The notes: generated by a model not told the origin, from the sequence alone. A DNA stretch of 64,000 nucleotides from RDXT01 sp033762375 (GCA_033762375.1 JANRLQ010000031.1:7688-71687), one strand, 5' to 3'; numbered from the stretch's first letter, positions 16,061 to 25,770 are shown. Program-made: numbers and translations.

Positions 16061-17170
16061 ATGGAGTTGCCACGTCGTTTGTTTATGGCTGCGACAGGCC
16101 AGCACGCCGGAAAAACCACCTGCACCCTGGGGCTGATCGCAGCCCTGCGGCGCCATGGCATCAATACGGGCTATTGTAAGCCAGCAGGGCAGCGTTACCT
16201 AACCCTCCCGACAGGTAAGGTGGATAAAGATGCGCCCGTTTTTGCCGAGTACTTTAATTTTGAACTGATACCTGCCCTCCACAGTCCCGTCATCCTGGCC
16301 TCAGGCGTCGTCACAGACTACCTGGCAGACCCTGACAAATATGCTTTTCGGGACCAGATCCTCCGCGCAGCGACCTCCCTGGAGGATATGCATGAGCTGG
16401 TTGTGTATGAGGGAACCGGACATCCGGGTGTCGGAGGGGTGATCGGCGCCTCCAATGCCGATGTTGCTGCCTGGCTGGACGCCAGTGTCATCCTGGTGGT
16501 AGAAGCGGGTATCGGCAAGTCCCTGGACCAGCTCACCCTAAACCAGGCATTGTTTCGCCAGAAGGGTGTGCATATCGCAGGGGTGATCGTCAACAAAGCC
16601 TTTCCTGAAAAAATTCATAAAATAGCCCCGATTCTCTCCCGCGAGATGGATCGGATGGGTATTCCGCTGCTGGGTATCCTGCCATATGATGCCGCACTCT
16701 CACAGCCCCAGGTAGGATTTGTCTCGGAGGCACTGCTGGGGGTGATTATCTGTCACGCAGATCAGGCCGGTCGGCGGGTGAGCGGCCTCTCACCCGCAGT
16801 AGCAGAGGCCGCAGAGCTGGACCGGGTAGCGGGTCGGCTGGTGGTCGTCTCAGGCACCCGGTGTGACGATGCCCTGGCCAGTATGGTGGCCGCCTATCAG
16901 CAGGCGGGTACTCAGACGGCCCTGCCTGCCGGTATCGTCGTATGCGGCACCCCGCGCTGGCGGGAGTCGGTGGCTGCATTTATTCATCATCACAGCCTGC
17001 CGGTCATCCAGACACCATTTGATACCTATGAGACCTTCGTGGCTTATGAACGGCTGGAGGTCAAACACACCCCCGATAACCGCCAGCGGATGGAGCAGGC
17101 GATTGAGTTGTTTCAGCAGCATATAGACCTGACGCGGATGCGCCTCCCGGACTCTGTACAGACAGTCTGA
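16061..17170 (+). CDS. BioD-like P-loop ATPase with DRTGG domain
   Basis: A 369-residue protein. The N-terminal 200 residues are a dethiobiotin-synthetase-like P-loop domain (Walker A-like ATGQHAGKTT; later VVYEGTGHPGVGG and VIVNKAF). The C-terminal part resembles the DRTGG domain (VSGTRCDDALAS, GIVVCGTPRW, PVIQTPFDTYET). This pairing is known from the N-terminal region of some phosphotransacetylases and from stand-alone regulators, but no Pta catalytic domain is present. Biotin synthesis genes are absent nearby, so it should not be called bioD. Role unknown, possibly nucleotide sensing. Confidence 0.75.
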   Translation: MELPRRLFMAATGQHAGKTTCTLGLIAALRRHGINTGYCKPAGQRYLTLPTGKVDKDAPVFAEYFNFELIPALHSPVILASGVVTDYLADPDKYAFRDQILRAATSLEDMHELVVYEGTGHPGVGGVIGASNADVAAWLDASVILVVEAGIGKSLDQLTLNQALFRQKGVHIAGVIVNKAFPEKIHKIAPILSREMDRMGIPLLGILPYDAALSQPQVGFVSEALLGVIICHADQAGRRVSGLSPAVAEAAELDRVAGRLVVVSGTRCDDALASMVAAYQQAGTQTALPAGIVVCGTPRWRESVAAFIHHHSLPVIQTPFDTYETFVAYERLEVKHTPDNRQRMEQAIELFQQHIDLTRMRLPDSVQTV

Positions 17171-17190
17171 GACCAACTGCCCCCAATAAC

Positions 17191-17221
17191 AAAGAGGCTG
17201 TCCCAGAAGGACAGCCTCTTT
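17191..17221. terminator. Bidirectional terminator hairpin
   Basis: Perfect 13-bp arms (AAAGAGGCTGTCC / GGACAGCCTCTTT), 5-nt loop, between the convergent BioD-like and SusD genes. Confidence 0.85.
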
Positions 17222-17243
17222 AGTAATTATCGGGTTCGCAGGA

Positions 17244-18617
17244 TTATTTGTCCCAGAACACTTTGTCAAATACTGTCACGCCGGTCTTGTAGTTCTCGGC
17301 GTTGTAGAGGCGCTCGCTCTGTGGGTATGGGAACCGGGTAGCGATACGAGACTCTCCTGAAGCAGGCTGCAGGGCAGGGATACCTTTCCGGCGCCAGTCC
17401 ACAAATGGCTCCTGGGTGGTGTACAGGGCGATGTACTTGTGGGTCAGGATTTTCTCCAGGGAGATCGTTGCTTCTGTCTCTGTCTGTGCAGTGACAAACG
17501 CAGCGTCAGATACTCCACAGTAAGCCAGAGATGCCTCAATAGCAGCATTGTGAGCCGTAGCAGCACGTGCACGGTCACCTGCAGCAAGTGCTGCCTCAGC
17601 CTCGATAAACTTCACCTCTGCGTAGGTAATAAGCGGTACGGCAGAGCTGGTAGAAGCCAGCAGGGTACCCATACGTGAAGCAGAGTCTGGTGTGATAGGT
17701 GCTCCGGCAGGAGAACCTTTGTAGTTGCCACCGGAGTTGGTGGTAGCGTATACAGCGATGCGTGGGTCGTTGATGCTCTTCATCAGGTCAATGAAAAACT
17801 GGCCCATCACCACGTCACCCCGCTGGCTCTCAAACTGATACCAGGGGTTGTTAGAGGTGGTAGCTTCTGCATACTTCACCTGGGCATTGTTGCTGTTGCT
17901 GGAGATAGCACCCGTCACAGCGGCGAGGGCCTGGCCGTAGGCGTTGCTGTCATGCTCAGAGAGGTGCAGGTAATAGCGGGCCTTCAGGGCCTGAGCTGTT
18001 TCCTTCCACTTAGAAATGTTACCACCAAAAACCAGGTCATCAGCGCCAGGCTTCAGGGTGCTCGTAGCAGACCCAAAGTCCGTAATCGCACCATCGAGGA
18101 GGCTCTGAATTTCTGCATAGACATCAGCTGCGTTGTCGTAAGCTGGTGTCAGGTCGTCAGCACCTTGCAGGGCCTGAGAGTAGGGGATATCATTAAAGAG
18201 ATCCACCAGGGTGCCCAGGGTCAGGGCCGTCATGGTCTTGGAGATACCGGCATAGTAAGGAGAACCAGACTCAGCAGCCTTCTCGCGGATGATCTTCAGG
18301 TCAGAGAGGACCGTAGCGTAGAGAGAGTTCCACGCATTGTCCACCTCAGTTTCCTTGATCTGATATACAGAGTAGGCCAGGTGCTGACGGTCAATCCCGT
18401 CATGATGCTGGGTCCAGATAGATACATAACGTCCGAAGTCACCGCCGAGGATGTAGGACAGGGCTACCTGCGTATTCGGCAGGAGCAGGTTTACCTCAAC
18501 TTCCGCAGGGTTGTTGGGGTCCACGTTCAAATCTGGGTCAATGAAGTTACAGCTGGCCATGAAGATCAGCATCCCGGCCAGGGTAACTGCTATTGTTTTA
18601 AGCACAAAGCTTTTCAT
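17244..18617 (-). CDS. SusD/RagB-family outer-membrane lipoprotein
   Basis: A 457-residue lipoprotein (lipobox MASCN) with the helical TPR-like SusD fold. Visible family traits are VDPNNPAEV near the N-terminus, DLFNDIPYSQAL, LITYAEVKFIEAEAALAAGD and the C-terminal KYIALYTTQEPFVDWRRKG. It belongs to the nutrient-binding SusD-like type. It lies 27 bp downstream of the SusC gene, and the two should form the lid and barrel of one TonB-dependent uptake complex. No glycanase, peptidase or anti-sigma gene is linked, so the imported compound (glycan, peptide or other) is unknown. The pair ends at the terminator at 17191-17221. Confidence 0.92.
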   Translation of the reverse strand: MKSFVLKTIAVTLAGMLIFMASCNFIDPDLNVDPNNPAEVEVNLLLPNTQVALSYILGGDFGRYVSIWTQHHDGIDRQHLAYSVYQIKETEVDNAWNSLYATVLSDLKIIREKAAESGSPYYAGISKTMTALTLGTLVDLFNDIPYSQALQGADDLTPAYDNAADVYAEIQSLLDGAITDFGSATSTLKPGADDLVFGGNISKWKETAQALKARYYLHLSEHDSNAYGQALAAVTGAISSNSNNAQVKYAEATTSNNPWYQFESQRGDVVMGQFFIDLMKSINDPRIAVYATTNSGGNYKGSPAGAPITPDSASRMGTLLASTSSAVPLITYAEVKFIEAEAALAAGDRARAATAHNAAIEASLAYCGVSDAAFVTAQTETEATISLEKILTHKYIALYTTQEPFVDWRRKGIPALQPASGESRIATRFPYPQSERLYNAENYKTGVTVFDKVFWDK

Positions 18618-18644
18618 GATACTTTCTACAGTAGGTTAGATGGA

Positions 18645-21600
18645 TCAGAAAGAAAGGTTGAGCGCAGCCGTGTAGCTCTTGGTGTTCGGCATGTTGAAGT
18701 AGTCCAGACCCTGGGCGTTAGAAGCGCCGTAGAGGTTGGTCTCTGGGTCAATGCCTTTGTAAGGCGTGCTCAGGAATACGTTGCGACCGCTCAGGGTCAC
18801 AGACAGGCCTTTGATCCGGCTGCCGAGGATGCTCTTAGGCAGAGCATAGCTCAGGGAGATGTCGCGTACCCGGAACCAGCTGGCTTCTTCTACGAAGTCT
18901 TCGGTGTTGTCCCCAAAGAAACCGTTAGCATTGCCGAGACGGAGCCAGCTTTCGCCGAGGGTCACCTCGGTAGCATTGGCACCACTGGTCACAGGCAGAT
19001 CTGGCGTAGCAGGGTTGTTGTCGTGGTCAGCCAGGACAATATTGCCTTCGCTGTCATAGGTAGCAACATTACCGTCAAATACGGTTTGGGTACCACGGAG
19101 GTCGCCAGCTTCTTTAGCTGTACCGAAGAAGTACAGGGCAGAGCGGGTACCATTCCAGAGATAACCACCCTGCTTGATGTCAATCAGACCAGAGAGTGAT
19201 ATACCTTTGAAAGACAGGGTGTTACGGATACCTACCTGATAGTCGGGCAGCGCAGATGCAAACGCTTTTTCGTTCGGATCCAGCACTGGGAAACCGTCAT
19301 CACCGATTACGCGCTCGCCATTGGCATCGCGGTAGAACCCAAAGCCGAAGATGGTACCATAAGGATACCCTACTACTGCGCGGGTAGATGCACCGGTGAA
19401 ACCACCGAGGAATACTTCCGTTACGCCTTCAGCCAGCTCCTCAACATTGTTGCGGTTGCGGGTGAAGTTTACGTTGATGTCCCAGTTGAAGTCTGTGGTT
19501 TTGACGGGGTTCAGGGTCAGGACGGCCTCGATACCTTTGTTGGTAAGAACGGCAGCGTTCTGTACGGTCGTCTGGAAACCTGATGAACCGGTTACAGGCA
19601 CAGCCAGGATTACGTTTTCAGAGCGGGAAGAATAGTACGCTACGTCCAGACCTACACGGTTCTGGAGGATGCGGATGTCAATGCCTACTTCAAATGAACC
19701 GCGGATCTCCGGCTGGAGGTCTGGGTTGCCGAGACGGTCGCTGAAAGAGAAAGCAGACAGCCCGTTGAAGGGGAAAGAAATACCATCTGTCCAGCCGTCA
19801 CCACCGCCACCAGCAACAAATACTGTGTTGGTAGAGTAAGCTGCTGTACCGAGACCTACCAGACCGTAAGAAGCACGGAGTTTACCGTAGTTCAGGAAGT
19901 TGGTGATGCTTTTCAGGGCAGGCAGATCAGAGAAGATGAATGAACCGCCTACAGAGTAATAATTGAAACCACGGCCATCAAGTGACAGCTCCTGCTCACG
20001 ACGGAAGGTACCGTTGACGAAGAAGTAGTCGAGGAGTTCCAGGTCCAGCCCACCAAAGAAAGCCTGGTTACGGCCCAGTGAGTAAAACTCAGTGGAGATA
20101 ACGCTGGCAGTGTTGGAGAGGTTGTAGAAACCAGGGATGGTCAGGTTATTACCACGGGTATAAACGTTGCCCAGTTCATCCTGGCGCATGTTATGTCCGA
20201 GGGTAAGAGAAGCCGTGAGGAAATCGGTCAGTTCGCGGCGGGCGTTCACGATAAGGTCAGCATTAAACTTGCGGACATTGTAGATGTCGTGGATCACGCT
20301 ACCACCGGGTGCCGTAGCAGAGTACAGGGCAAAGTACTGCTTACGTACGTCAGAGTACACATCCACCCCTGGACGGTAAGAGATAGAAAGCCAGTCGGTA
20401 GGGGTGTATTTCAGGGATACACTTCCGATGACACGGTTTACGTCGTCATTGAGGGGGTTGTTGTAGGCTGTCCAGTAGGGGTTGTCATATACCGGGAGGC
20501 GGCCGCCGTTAGGAGCTGTACCCGTCAGACCACGGTAAGCACGCTGGAGACCGTCAGGGAACAGGTACCCGGCTTCTGTGCTCGGATCATCAAACCCGTT
20601 AGAGTTGTCGAAGGTAACCGGGGTACGAACCAGACCCAGCATAACACCGGATACGTTAGAGCCCTGCTCGATACGGGTACCGCCAGAGTTGACGTACTGT
20701 ACGTTGGCACCTACGGTGAAGTCTTCCCAGAGTTTGGTTTCAGCGTTTACGCTGGCATTGATCCGCTGGAAGGAGTTGTTAGGTACGATACCTGTCTCAT
20801 CCAGGAATCCCAGGGAGAACCGCACAGAAGAGGTCTGGCTGGAAGCAGAGATAGCTACGTTGTGAGACGTAGAGATAGCAGGCTGGAAGAACTTGTAGCG
20901 GTCATACTGCTTGGCAGGGTTGCTGAGGTCAGCATCTGGACTGCTTTTGCCTACGAGGAGACCATTTTTGTCCCAGTCATATACGCCATCACCGTTACGG
21001 TCCTGAGAGGCCGCATAGGTATACCCAGGCTTAACATAAAAGAGGGTATCCAGTTTGGCACCCCATGAGCCGGCATTACCGGTGTGTGGTCCGCTGAAAC
21101 GGCTGCCGGTACCCTGAGAGTACTGATCCTGGAGTTCCAGGAATTTGTTAGCCTCGCTGCGGGTTACAGATCCGCTGTAGTCAACAGCAAACTTGCTGCC
21201 TTTGCCTTTTTTGGTGGTGATCAGGATCGCTCCGTTACCAGCCTGGCTACCGTAGATAGCCGTAGCAGCGGCACCTTTCAGGACGGTGATAGACTCGATA
21301 TCAGCCTGGTTGATGTCAATAGCGCGGTTGGAGTAGGCCACAGAGGCAACAGCGTCACCAGAGCGGAGCTGCTGGTTGTTGATGGGCATACCGTCCACGA
21401 TGATCAGCGGCTGGTTGTCGCGGTTGATAGAGTTGGCACCCCGAATCTGGAAATAGGCAGATGCACCGGCTGTACCGGTAGAAGAGGTAACCTGGAGACC
21501 TGCTACTTTACCAGAGAGGGCAGAAACGAAGTTGGTTTCACCCGCTTTGCGGATTTCACCCCCTTCAACTTCCTGCACGGCAAATCCAATGGCCTTCTCG

Positions 21601-21938
21601 CTCTTGGCAACACCCAGTGCCGTCACAACGACCTCATCCATGGAGATGTCCTCTGGCTGCATGAGTACGTCCACGACAGCACGGCTTCCAATGGCCACTT
21701 CTTGTCTTGCCTTACCTACGTAGGTAAACACGAGCGTCTGAGCTCCAGCAGGCACAGACACGCTGTACCGGCCGTTGCCATCCGTAAATACACCAGCAGT
21801 GGTGCCCTTGACCAGTACGGCAGCGCCTTCAATCGGGGAGCCCGATTCAGCATCTGTTACCGTTCCGGTCACGGTGCTCTGCGCCCATACAGCGACAGTC
21901 ACAAAGCACGCTACCAGGAGTGATACAATTCGTCTCAT
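18645..21938 (-). CDS. SusC/RagA-family TonB-linked outer-membrane transporter
   Basis: A 1097-residue TonB-dependent transporter. After a signal peptide (MRRIVSLLVACFVTVAVWA) come a carboxypeptidase-regulatory-like domain (VTGTVTDAESGSPIEGA), a TonB-box region (MDEVVVTALGV), the plug (SALSGKVAGLQVTSS, IRGANSIN, PLIIVDGMPI, ILITTKKG) and a long beta barrel ending in the aromatic LNLSF. The frame continues to 21983, but the ATG at 21938 starts the signal peptide. A well-formed promoter is at 21995-22027. It imports the ligand captured by the SusD partner into the periplasm, powered by TonB. Confidence 0.94.
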   Translation of the reverse strand: MRRIVSLLVACFVTVAVWAQSTVTGTVTDAESGSPIEGAAVLVKGTTAGVFTDGNGRYSVSVPAGAQTLVFTYVGKARQEVAIGSRAVVDVLMQPEDISMDEVVVTALGVAKSEKAIGFAVQEVEGGEIRKAGETNFVSALSGKVAGLQVTSSTGTAGASAYFQIRGANSINRDNQPLIIVDGMPINNQQLRSGDAVASVAYSNRAIDINQADIESITVLKGAAATAIYGSQAGNGAILITTKKGKGSKFAVDYSGSVTRSEANKFLELQDQYSQGTGSRFSGPHTGNAGSWGAKLDTLFYVKPGYTYAASQDRNGDGVYDWDKNGLLVGKSSPDADLSNPAKQYDRYKFFQPAISTSHNVAISASSQTSSVRFSLGFLDETGIVPNNSFQRINASVNAETKLWEDFTVGANVQYVNSGGTRIEQGSNVSGVMLGLVRTPVTFDNSNGFDDPSTEAGYLFPDGLQRAYRGLTGTAPNGGRLPVYDNPYWTAYNNPLNDDVNRVIGSVSLKYTPTDWLSISYRPGVDVYSDVRKQYFALYSATAPGGSVIHDIYNVRKFNADLIVNARRELTDFLTASLTLGHNMRQDELGNVYTRGNNLTIPGFYNLSNTASVISTEFYSLGRNQAFFGGLDLELLDYFFVNGTFRREQELSLDGRGFNYYSVGGSFIFSDLPALKSITNFLNYGKLRASYGLVGLGTAAYSTNTVFVAGGGGDGWTDGISFPFNGLSAFSFSDRLGNPDLQPEIRGSFEVGIDIRILQNRVGLDVAYYSSRSENVILAVPVTGSSGFQTTVQNAAVLTNKGIEAVLTLNPVKTTDFNWDINVNFTRNRNNVEELAEGVTEVFLGGFTGASTRAVVGYPYGTIFGFGFYRDANGERVIGDDGFPVLDPNEKAFASALPDYQVGIRNTLSFKGISLSGLIDIKQGGYLWNGTRSALYFFGTAKEAGDLRGTQTVFDGNVATYDSEGNIVLADHDNNPATPDLPVTSGANATEVTLGESWLRLGNANGFFGDNTEDFVEEASWFRVRDISLSYALPKSILGSRIKGLSVTLSGRNVFLSTPYKGIDPETNLYGASNAQGLDYFNMPNTKSYTAALNLSF

Positions 21939-21994
21939 CGAAAATAAAGCTTTTGATTTGAGTTGGTTAACAGACAAAAACAAAGAACGCAGAT

Positions 21995-22027
21995 CAAATT
22001 TACGTTAAACTTCATGTAAGAAACAAA
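21995..22027 (-). promoter_or_regulatory. Promoter of the SusCD pair
   Basis: Read on the minus strand, TTTG (22027-22024) and TAAATTTG (22002-21995) are separated by about 21 bp. This exactly fits the Bacteroidota -33/-7 consensus, and the ATG is about 57 bp downstream. Confidence 0.65.
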
Positions 22028-22625
22028 TGGTTCTTTGTCCATACATATTTGTACCAACAACGAACGTCCCCCCGCTCTGGTTGGCTTTAGTCCCTTGCAG
22101 TGCGTTCTTTTTCAGGCTTTCTGCGTAATTGCCCTTTATTATCAGGGTAACCCCCCCCGGTTATGGCCTACATTATTTTTTAAAACTGTGTTATCAAATC
22201 TGAAATTTGATAACACAGGACCATTCCAGGCCAGATATGTCACGGGACCCGCCCCTCTCAGAAGGGTACCTGCACGCCCCCCAAATCTGACCCTTACGGG
22301 TATCTGATACGCCCTGATCAAGGTCCTGCGCCCCGGTCTGGCCTGTTATCCTTGTACGCAGCGCCTCAACGCCCGCCGGATACGGCCCGGCCCCCTTACA
22401 TGAGGATCCGTTGGATGGTCACCTGTACTTCGATGAAGTCTCCGCCCGCCCGCGTCAAAAGCAACAAAAGTTGCAAAAGTCCTCTGCATCTCTCCGGAAA
22501 CCCGGTTTTCCTGTTTTTATTTTTGATTGACAGGCTGATCTGCTTAGTTTTTTTTCGTATTTCGGCCCTGCATGGGGTTGCTCATGCTTTCAGGTGTATG
22601 TAGCCACTATTGACCTAACAGGCCT
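22028..22625. other. Divergent intergenic region upstream of susC and cydA
   Basis: About 600 bp with no supported gene. Its one clear structure is the inverted repeat at 22186-22218, listed separately. Confidence 0.6.
22186..22218. promoter_or_regulatory. Perfect 14-bp inverted repeat (operator or hairpin)
   Basis: CTGTGTTATCAAAT and ATTTGATAACACAG are exact reverse complements around a 5-nt spacer (CTGAA). It lies about 160 bp beyond the susC promoter and 408 bp before cydA, with no T run and no gene ending nearby. A regulator-binding site is therefore more likely than a terminator. The arms are not the FNR or CRP consensus. Confidence 0.45.
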
Positions 22626-23999
22626 ATGGAAACAGAATGGCTGGCGCGGCTTCAGTTTGCCTTCACGATCGCGTTTCACTACATCTATCCACCGCTGAGC
22701 ATCGGCCTGGGGGTGCTGCTGGTGATGATGGAAGGGATGTATCTCCGTACGAGAGAGGTGCGGTACCAGGTGATGACCAAGTTTTGGGTGAAAATTTTTG
22801 CGCTGATCTTCGGGATCGGCGTCGCCACGGGGATCATCATGGAGTTTGAGTTTGGGACCAACTGGGCGGTGTACTCCCGGTATGTGGGCGATATCTTTGG
22901 CAGTGCGCTGGCGGCTGAGGGTATATTTGCGTTTGCCCTGGAGTCGGGGTTCCTGGGTATCCTGCTGTTTGGCTGGAACCGGGTCAGTCCCGTGGTTCAT
23001 TTTATCTCGACGATCGGAGTAGCCCTGGGGTCTATGTTTTCGGCGGTATGGATCGTTGTGGCCAATAGCTGGCAGCAGACGCCTGCGGGGTATCATATCG
23101 TGGGCACGGGGATGGACGCCCGGGCAGAGATCACCGACTTTTGGGCGATGGTTTTTAATCCATCCTCTATGGACCGGCTCTCACATGTCCTCATCGGGGC
23201 CCTGCTGGCAGGTGCTTTTTTGGTTTTGAGTGTGAATGCCTGGTACCTCCTCCACAAACGGTATGAGGAAATAGCCCGGCCAGCCTTCAAGCTGGCCCTG
23301 GTCCTGGCGACGGTCGCGGCCCTGCTCCAGCTTGTCACCGGACACAGCTCTGCGGAGGGGGTCGCTGAGTACCAGCCCGCCAAACTGGCTGCTTATGAGG
23401 GCCACTATGACAGCCTGGCGGTAGCCGATATGTATATTTTGGGCTGGGTGGATCAGGATGCCGAAAAAGTTTATGGCCTGGCGATTCCGGGGTTTCTGAG
23501 TTTTTTGATACACCAGGATCTCACCACGCCGGTGCCGGGGCTCCGGGCATTTCCTGCGGATGAGCGTCCCGGCGCGGTCAATTTTGTTTTTCAGACCTAC
23601 CACCTGATGGTAGCAATCGGGATGGCCCTGATCGGCCTGACGTTGTTTTCGGTGTTTTTGTGGTGGCGGGGCAAGTTGTTTGCCTATCCCTGGCTGCTCC
23701 GGGTATATGCCATAGCAGTACTTCTGCCCCAGATCGCCAACCAGGTCGGGTGGTACTCGGCAGAAGTAGGGCGACAGCCCTGGGTCGTATATGGCCTGCT
23801 GCGAACCTCGGACGCCCTCTCCCGCACAGTATCTGCGGAGCAGGTCTGGTTTTCGCTCATCATGTTCACGGTTGTATATAGCCTGCTTTTTGTGCTGTTT
23901 ATCTACCTGCTAAACCAAAAAATCCAGCACGGGCCCTATCATGAGGATACCCATCCGCAGCGCCCGCGCCAGTCCGGTATGTTTCAACAGTCTGCCTGA
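22626..23999 (+). CDS. cydA: Cytochrome bd ubiquinol oxidase subunit I
   Basis: A 457-residue integral membrane subunit carrying the hemes of cytochrome bd, the terminal oxidase that reduces oxygen with quinol and has high oxygen affinity. Visible features: axial His18 in TIAFHYIYPP, the quinol-loop residues in QPAKLAAYEGHY, GRQPWVVYG near the C-terminus, and about nine membrane helices. At 457 residues, against about 520 in E. coli, it has the short Q-loop form. cydB follows after 33 bp. No cydX-like small gene or cydDC is seen. Confidence 0.95.
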   Translation: METEWLARLQFAFTIAFHYIYPPLSIGLGVLLVMMEGMYLRTREVRYQVMTKFWVKIFALIFGIGVATGIIMEFEFGTNWAVYSRYVGDIFGSALAAEGIFAFALESGFLGILLFGWNRVSPVVHFISTIGVALGSMFSAVWIVVANSWQQTPAGYHIVGTGMDARAEITDFWAMVFNPSSMDRLSHVLIGALLAGAFLVLSVNAWYLLHKRYEEIARPAFKLALVLATVAALLQLVTGHSSAEGVAEYQPAKLAAYEGHYDSLAVADMYILGWVDQDAEKVYGLAIPGFLSFLIHQDLTTPVPGLRAFPADERPGAVNFVFQTYHLMVAIGMALIGLTLFSVFLWWRGKLFAYPWLLRVYAIAVLLPQIANQVGWYSAEVGRQPWVVYGLLRTSDALSRTVSAEQVWFSLIMFTVVYSLLFVLFIYLLNQKIQHGPYHEDTHPQRPRQSGMFQQSA

Positions 24000-24032
24000 T
24001 CCTCTGTCTCTCACCGAATGACCTGATTGTAT

Positions 24033-25064
24033 ATGGATACCCTGATGGGCCTTGATTATGCCACCTGGTGGTTTCTGATCCTGGGGGCTGTTTTTACAGG
24101 ATATGCTATCCTGGACGGATTTGACCTGGGGGTGGGCATGATCCATCTGTTCCTGCGCAAGGAGGAGAGCCGCCGCATCGCCCTAAATGCCATCGGGCCG
24201 GTATGGGATGGGAATGAGGTGTGGATTGTGATCGGGGGCGGGGCCTTGTTTGCGGGGTTTCCGGTAGCCTATGCTTCGATCCTGTCGGCGATGTATGTAC
24301 CCTTCATGCTGTTTTTGATGTCGCTGATCTTCCGGGCCGTATCTATTGAGTTCCGGAGCAAGGAGCCGATGGCCTGGTGGCGACGTATGTGGGATATCGT
24401 TTTTGCCCTGTCCAGCTACTCGATTGCCTTCTGGCTGGGGCTGATCCTCGGCAATGTCCTCCAGGGATTGCCTCTGGATGTCCGACACGAGTATAGCGGG
24501 GGCACCTTACCGCTCTTTAATCCCTTTGCGCTGCTGACCGCCCTCACGACCATCGCAGCTTTTGCCATGCATGGTTCGTTGTTTCTGATCATGAAAACGG
24601 AAAACCGGCTGTATGCCCGCATGACCTTCCTGACCCGAAACATGACTATATTTTTTGTGTTGTGTTTTGTGCTCCTGACGATCTATACCCTGTTGTATAT
24701 CCCGCACCTCACGGCCCGGCTCCGGCTGTATCCGGGTCTGTTTATGCTTCCGGTGCTGGTGGTCATCAGCATTGCGGCTATCACCCGGTTTGTGGCGCGG
24801 CGGCAATACCGGTATGGGTTTGTGGCTTCCTGCCTGACCCTGGCCCTCCTGCTCATCCAGGTAGCTACCGAACTGTACCCGCACCTGCTCCTGTCCACTG
24901 ACCCGGCGCACTCCCTGACCCTGTACAATGCAGCCTCCTCCCCCCGCACCCTCGCCAACCTGCTCATCGTAGCAGCCATCGGGGTGCCATTGGTGGGCAT
25001 TTATACGACCTTTGTGTTTGTGACATTCCGGGGCAAGGTTCATCTGGACGAAAACAGTTATTAA
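24033..25064 (+). CDS. cydB: Cytochrome bd ubiquinol oxidase subunit II
   Basis: A 343-residue membrane partner of CydA. Conserved blocks are YAILDGFDLGVGMI, GPVWDGNEVWIV and IFRAVSIEFRSKE. A TTG start at 24027 is possible, but the ATG at 24033 is preferred. The C-terminus (FRGKVHLDENSY) and the stop codon lie inside a 62-bp sequence that is repeated 879 bp downstream, beyond the Uma2 gene. The end of cydB has therefore been copied by a recombination event. Confidence 0.95.
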   Translation: MDTLMGLDYATWWFLILGAVFTGYAILDGFDLGVGMIHLFLRKEESRRIALNAIGPVWDGNEVWIVIGGGALFAGFPVAYASILSAMYVPFMLFLMSLIFRAVSIEFRSKEPMAWWRRMWDIVFALSSYSIAFWLGLILGNVLQGLPLDVRHEYSGGTLPLFNPFALLTALTTIAAFAMHGSLFLIMKTENRLYARMTFLTRNMTIFFVLCFVLLTIYTLLYIPHLTARLRLYPGLFMLPVLVVISIAAITRFVARRQYRYGFVASCLTLALLLIQVATELYPHLLLSTDPAHSLTLYNAASSPRTLANLLIVAAIGVPLVGIYTTFVFVTFRGKVHLDENSY

Positions 25065-25085
25065 ACGTCCGGACAGATCGTGTGT
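25024..25085 (+). repeat. 62-bp direct repeat, copy 1 (3' end of cydB)
   Basis: Begins CATTCCGGGGCAAGGTTCAT and matches 25903-25964 at 60 of 62 positions. It covers the last 14 codons of cydB and about 20 bp beyond. Confidence 0.9.
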
Positions 25086-25142
25086 ATGCGGTCTGTCCAC
25101 CCTCCCAGCAAACTGCCAGGGAGTTGTCTGATACTATGACGA

Positions 25143-25760
25143 CTACAGGTTCACATTGCGATACAAGCGCTGCATCGGCAGGCTGACTCCGACAGCCTGG
25201 AGCGGGAGGTGCCCGTCAAGGTCTGTGACAATGGTCTCATGCCAAAAACCAGGACGCTCCCGGTACCATACTTCGGCATACACCATGTCCTGGCGGAGCA
25301 TGACATACTCCCGGAAGGTATCAAGGGTCTTATATTTGTCAAATTTTTTCGTGCGGTCGTACCGGGACGTACTTTGAGAGAGGACCTCAACCACCAGTAG
25401 CGGATTGATCAACAGCAGTTGTTCCGTATCCCAATAAACAGGTTGGTCACAGACTGCCAGGGCATCAGCATACACCCCTTCGTTAAGGCTGGGAAAGTAT
25501 ATTTTTTGATCAGAACCCACAACAATGTACTGCTTATCAGTGCGATCAAATGCAGAGATCATCTCATACATAACATTCGCCGCGATGATATTGTGGGGAC
25601 CTTTAGCGTAGGGCATTTTGAAGATTTTACCAGCAATAAATTCATGTTTTTCTGCTGCGCGGGCTTCCCGGCGCAGGTATTCTTCGAGCGTGTAGGTGCG
25701 TGGCGTGCGCCGGGGTTGGCGCAGTATGGGTTTAGGGGTGAGTTCAGCCGACATAGGCAT
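25143..25760 (-). CDS. Uma2/DUF820-family putative nuclease
   Basis: A 205-residue protein of the Uma2 (DUF820) family, which has a PD-(D/E)xK-type nuclease fold. Features seen: TYTLEEYLRRE and KHEFIAGKIFKM at the start of the fold, the acidic ALAVCDQPVY strand, LLVVEVLSQST (the ExV-type catalytic strand) and YDRTKKFDKYK. The cellular role of the family is not established. A TATCTTTA box lies 11 bp upstream. The gene sits between two copies of the cydB 3' end and runs against cydB, so it looks inserted. An alternative ATG is 6 bp downstream. Confidence 0.85.
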   Translation of the reverse strand: MPMSAELTPKPILRQPRRTPRTYTLEEYLRREARAAEKHEFIAGKIFKMPYAKGPHNIIAANVMYEMISAFDRTDKQYIVVGSDQKIYFPSLNEGVYADALAVCDQPVYWDTEQLLLINPLLVVEVLSQSTSRYDRTKKFDKYKTLDTFREYVMLRQDMVYAEVWYRERPGFWHETIVTDLDGHLPLQAVGVSLPMQRLYRNVNL

Positions 25761-25770
25761 CTATTTAACA

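Noticed and set aside
17952..19199. A 415-codon open frame on the plus strand across SusD/SusC
   Set aside because: It lies antisense to two well-supported genes and has no recognisable domain; long antisense frames arise from the codon bias of GC-rich genes.
22186..22218. FNR or CRP binding site
   Set aside because: The arms TTATCAAAT/ATTTGATAA do not match TTGAT-N4-ATCAA or TGTGA-N6-TCACA in orientation and spacing.
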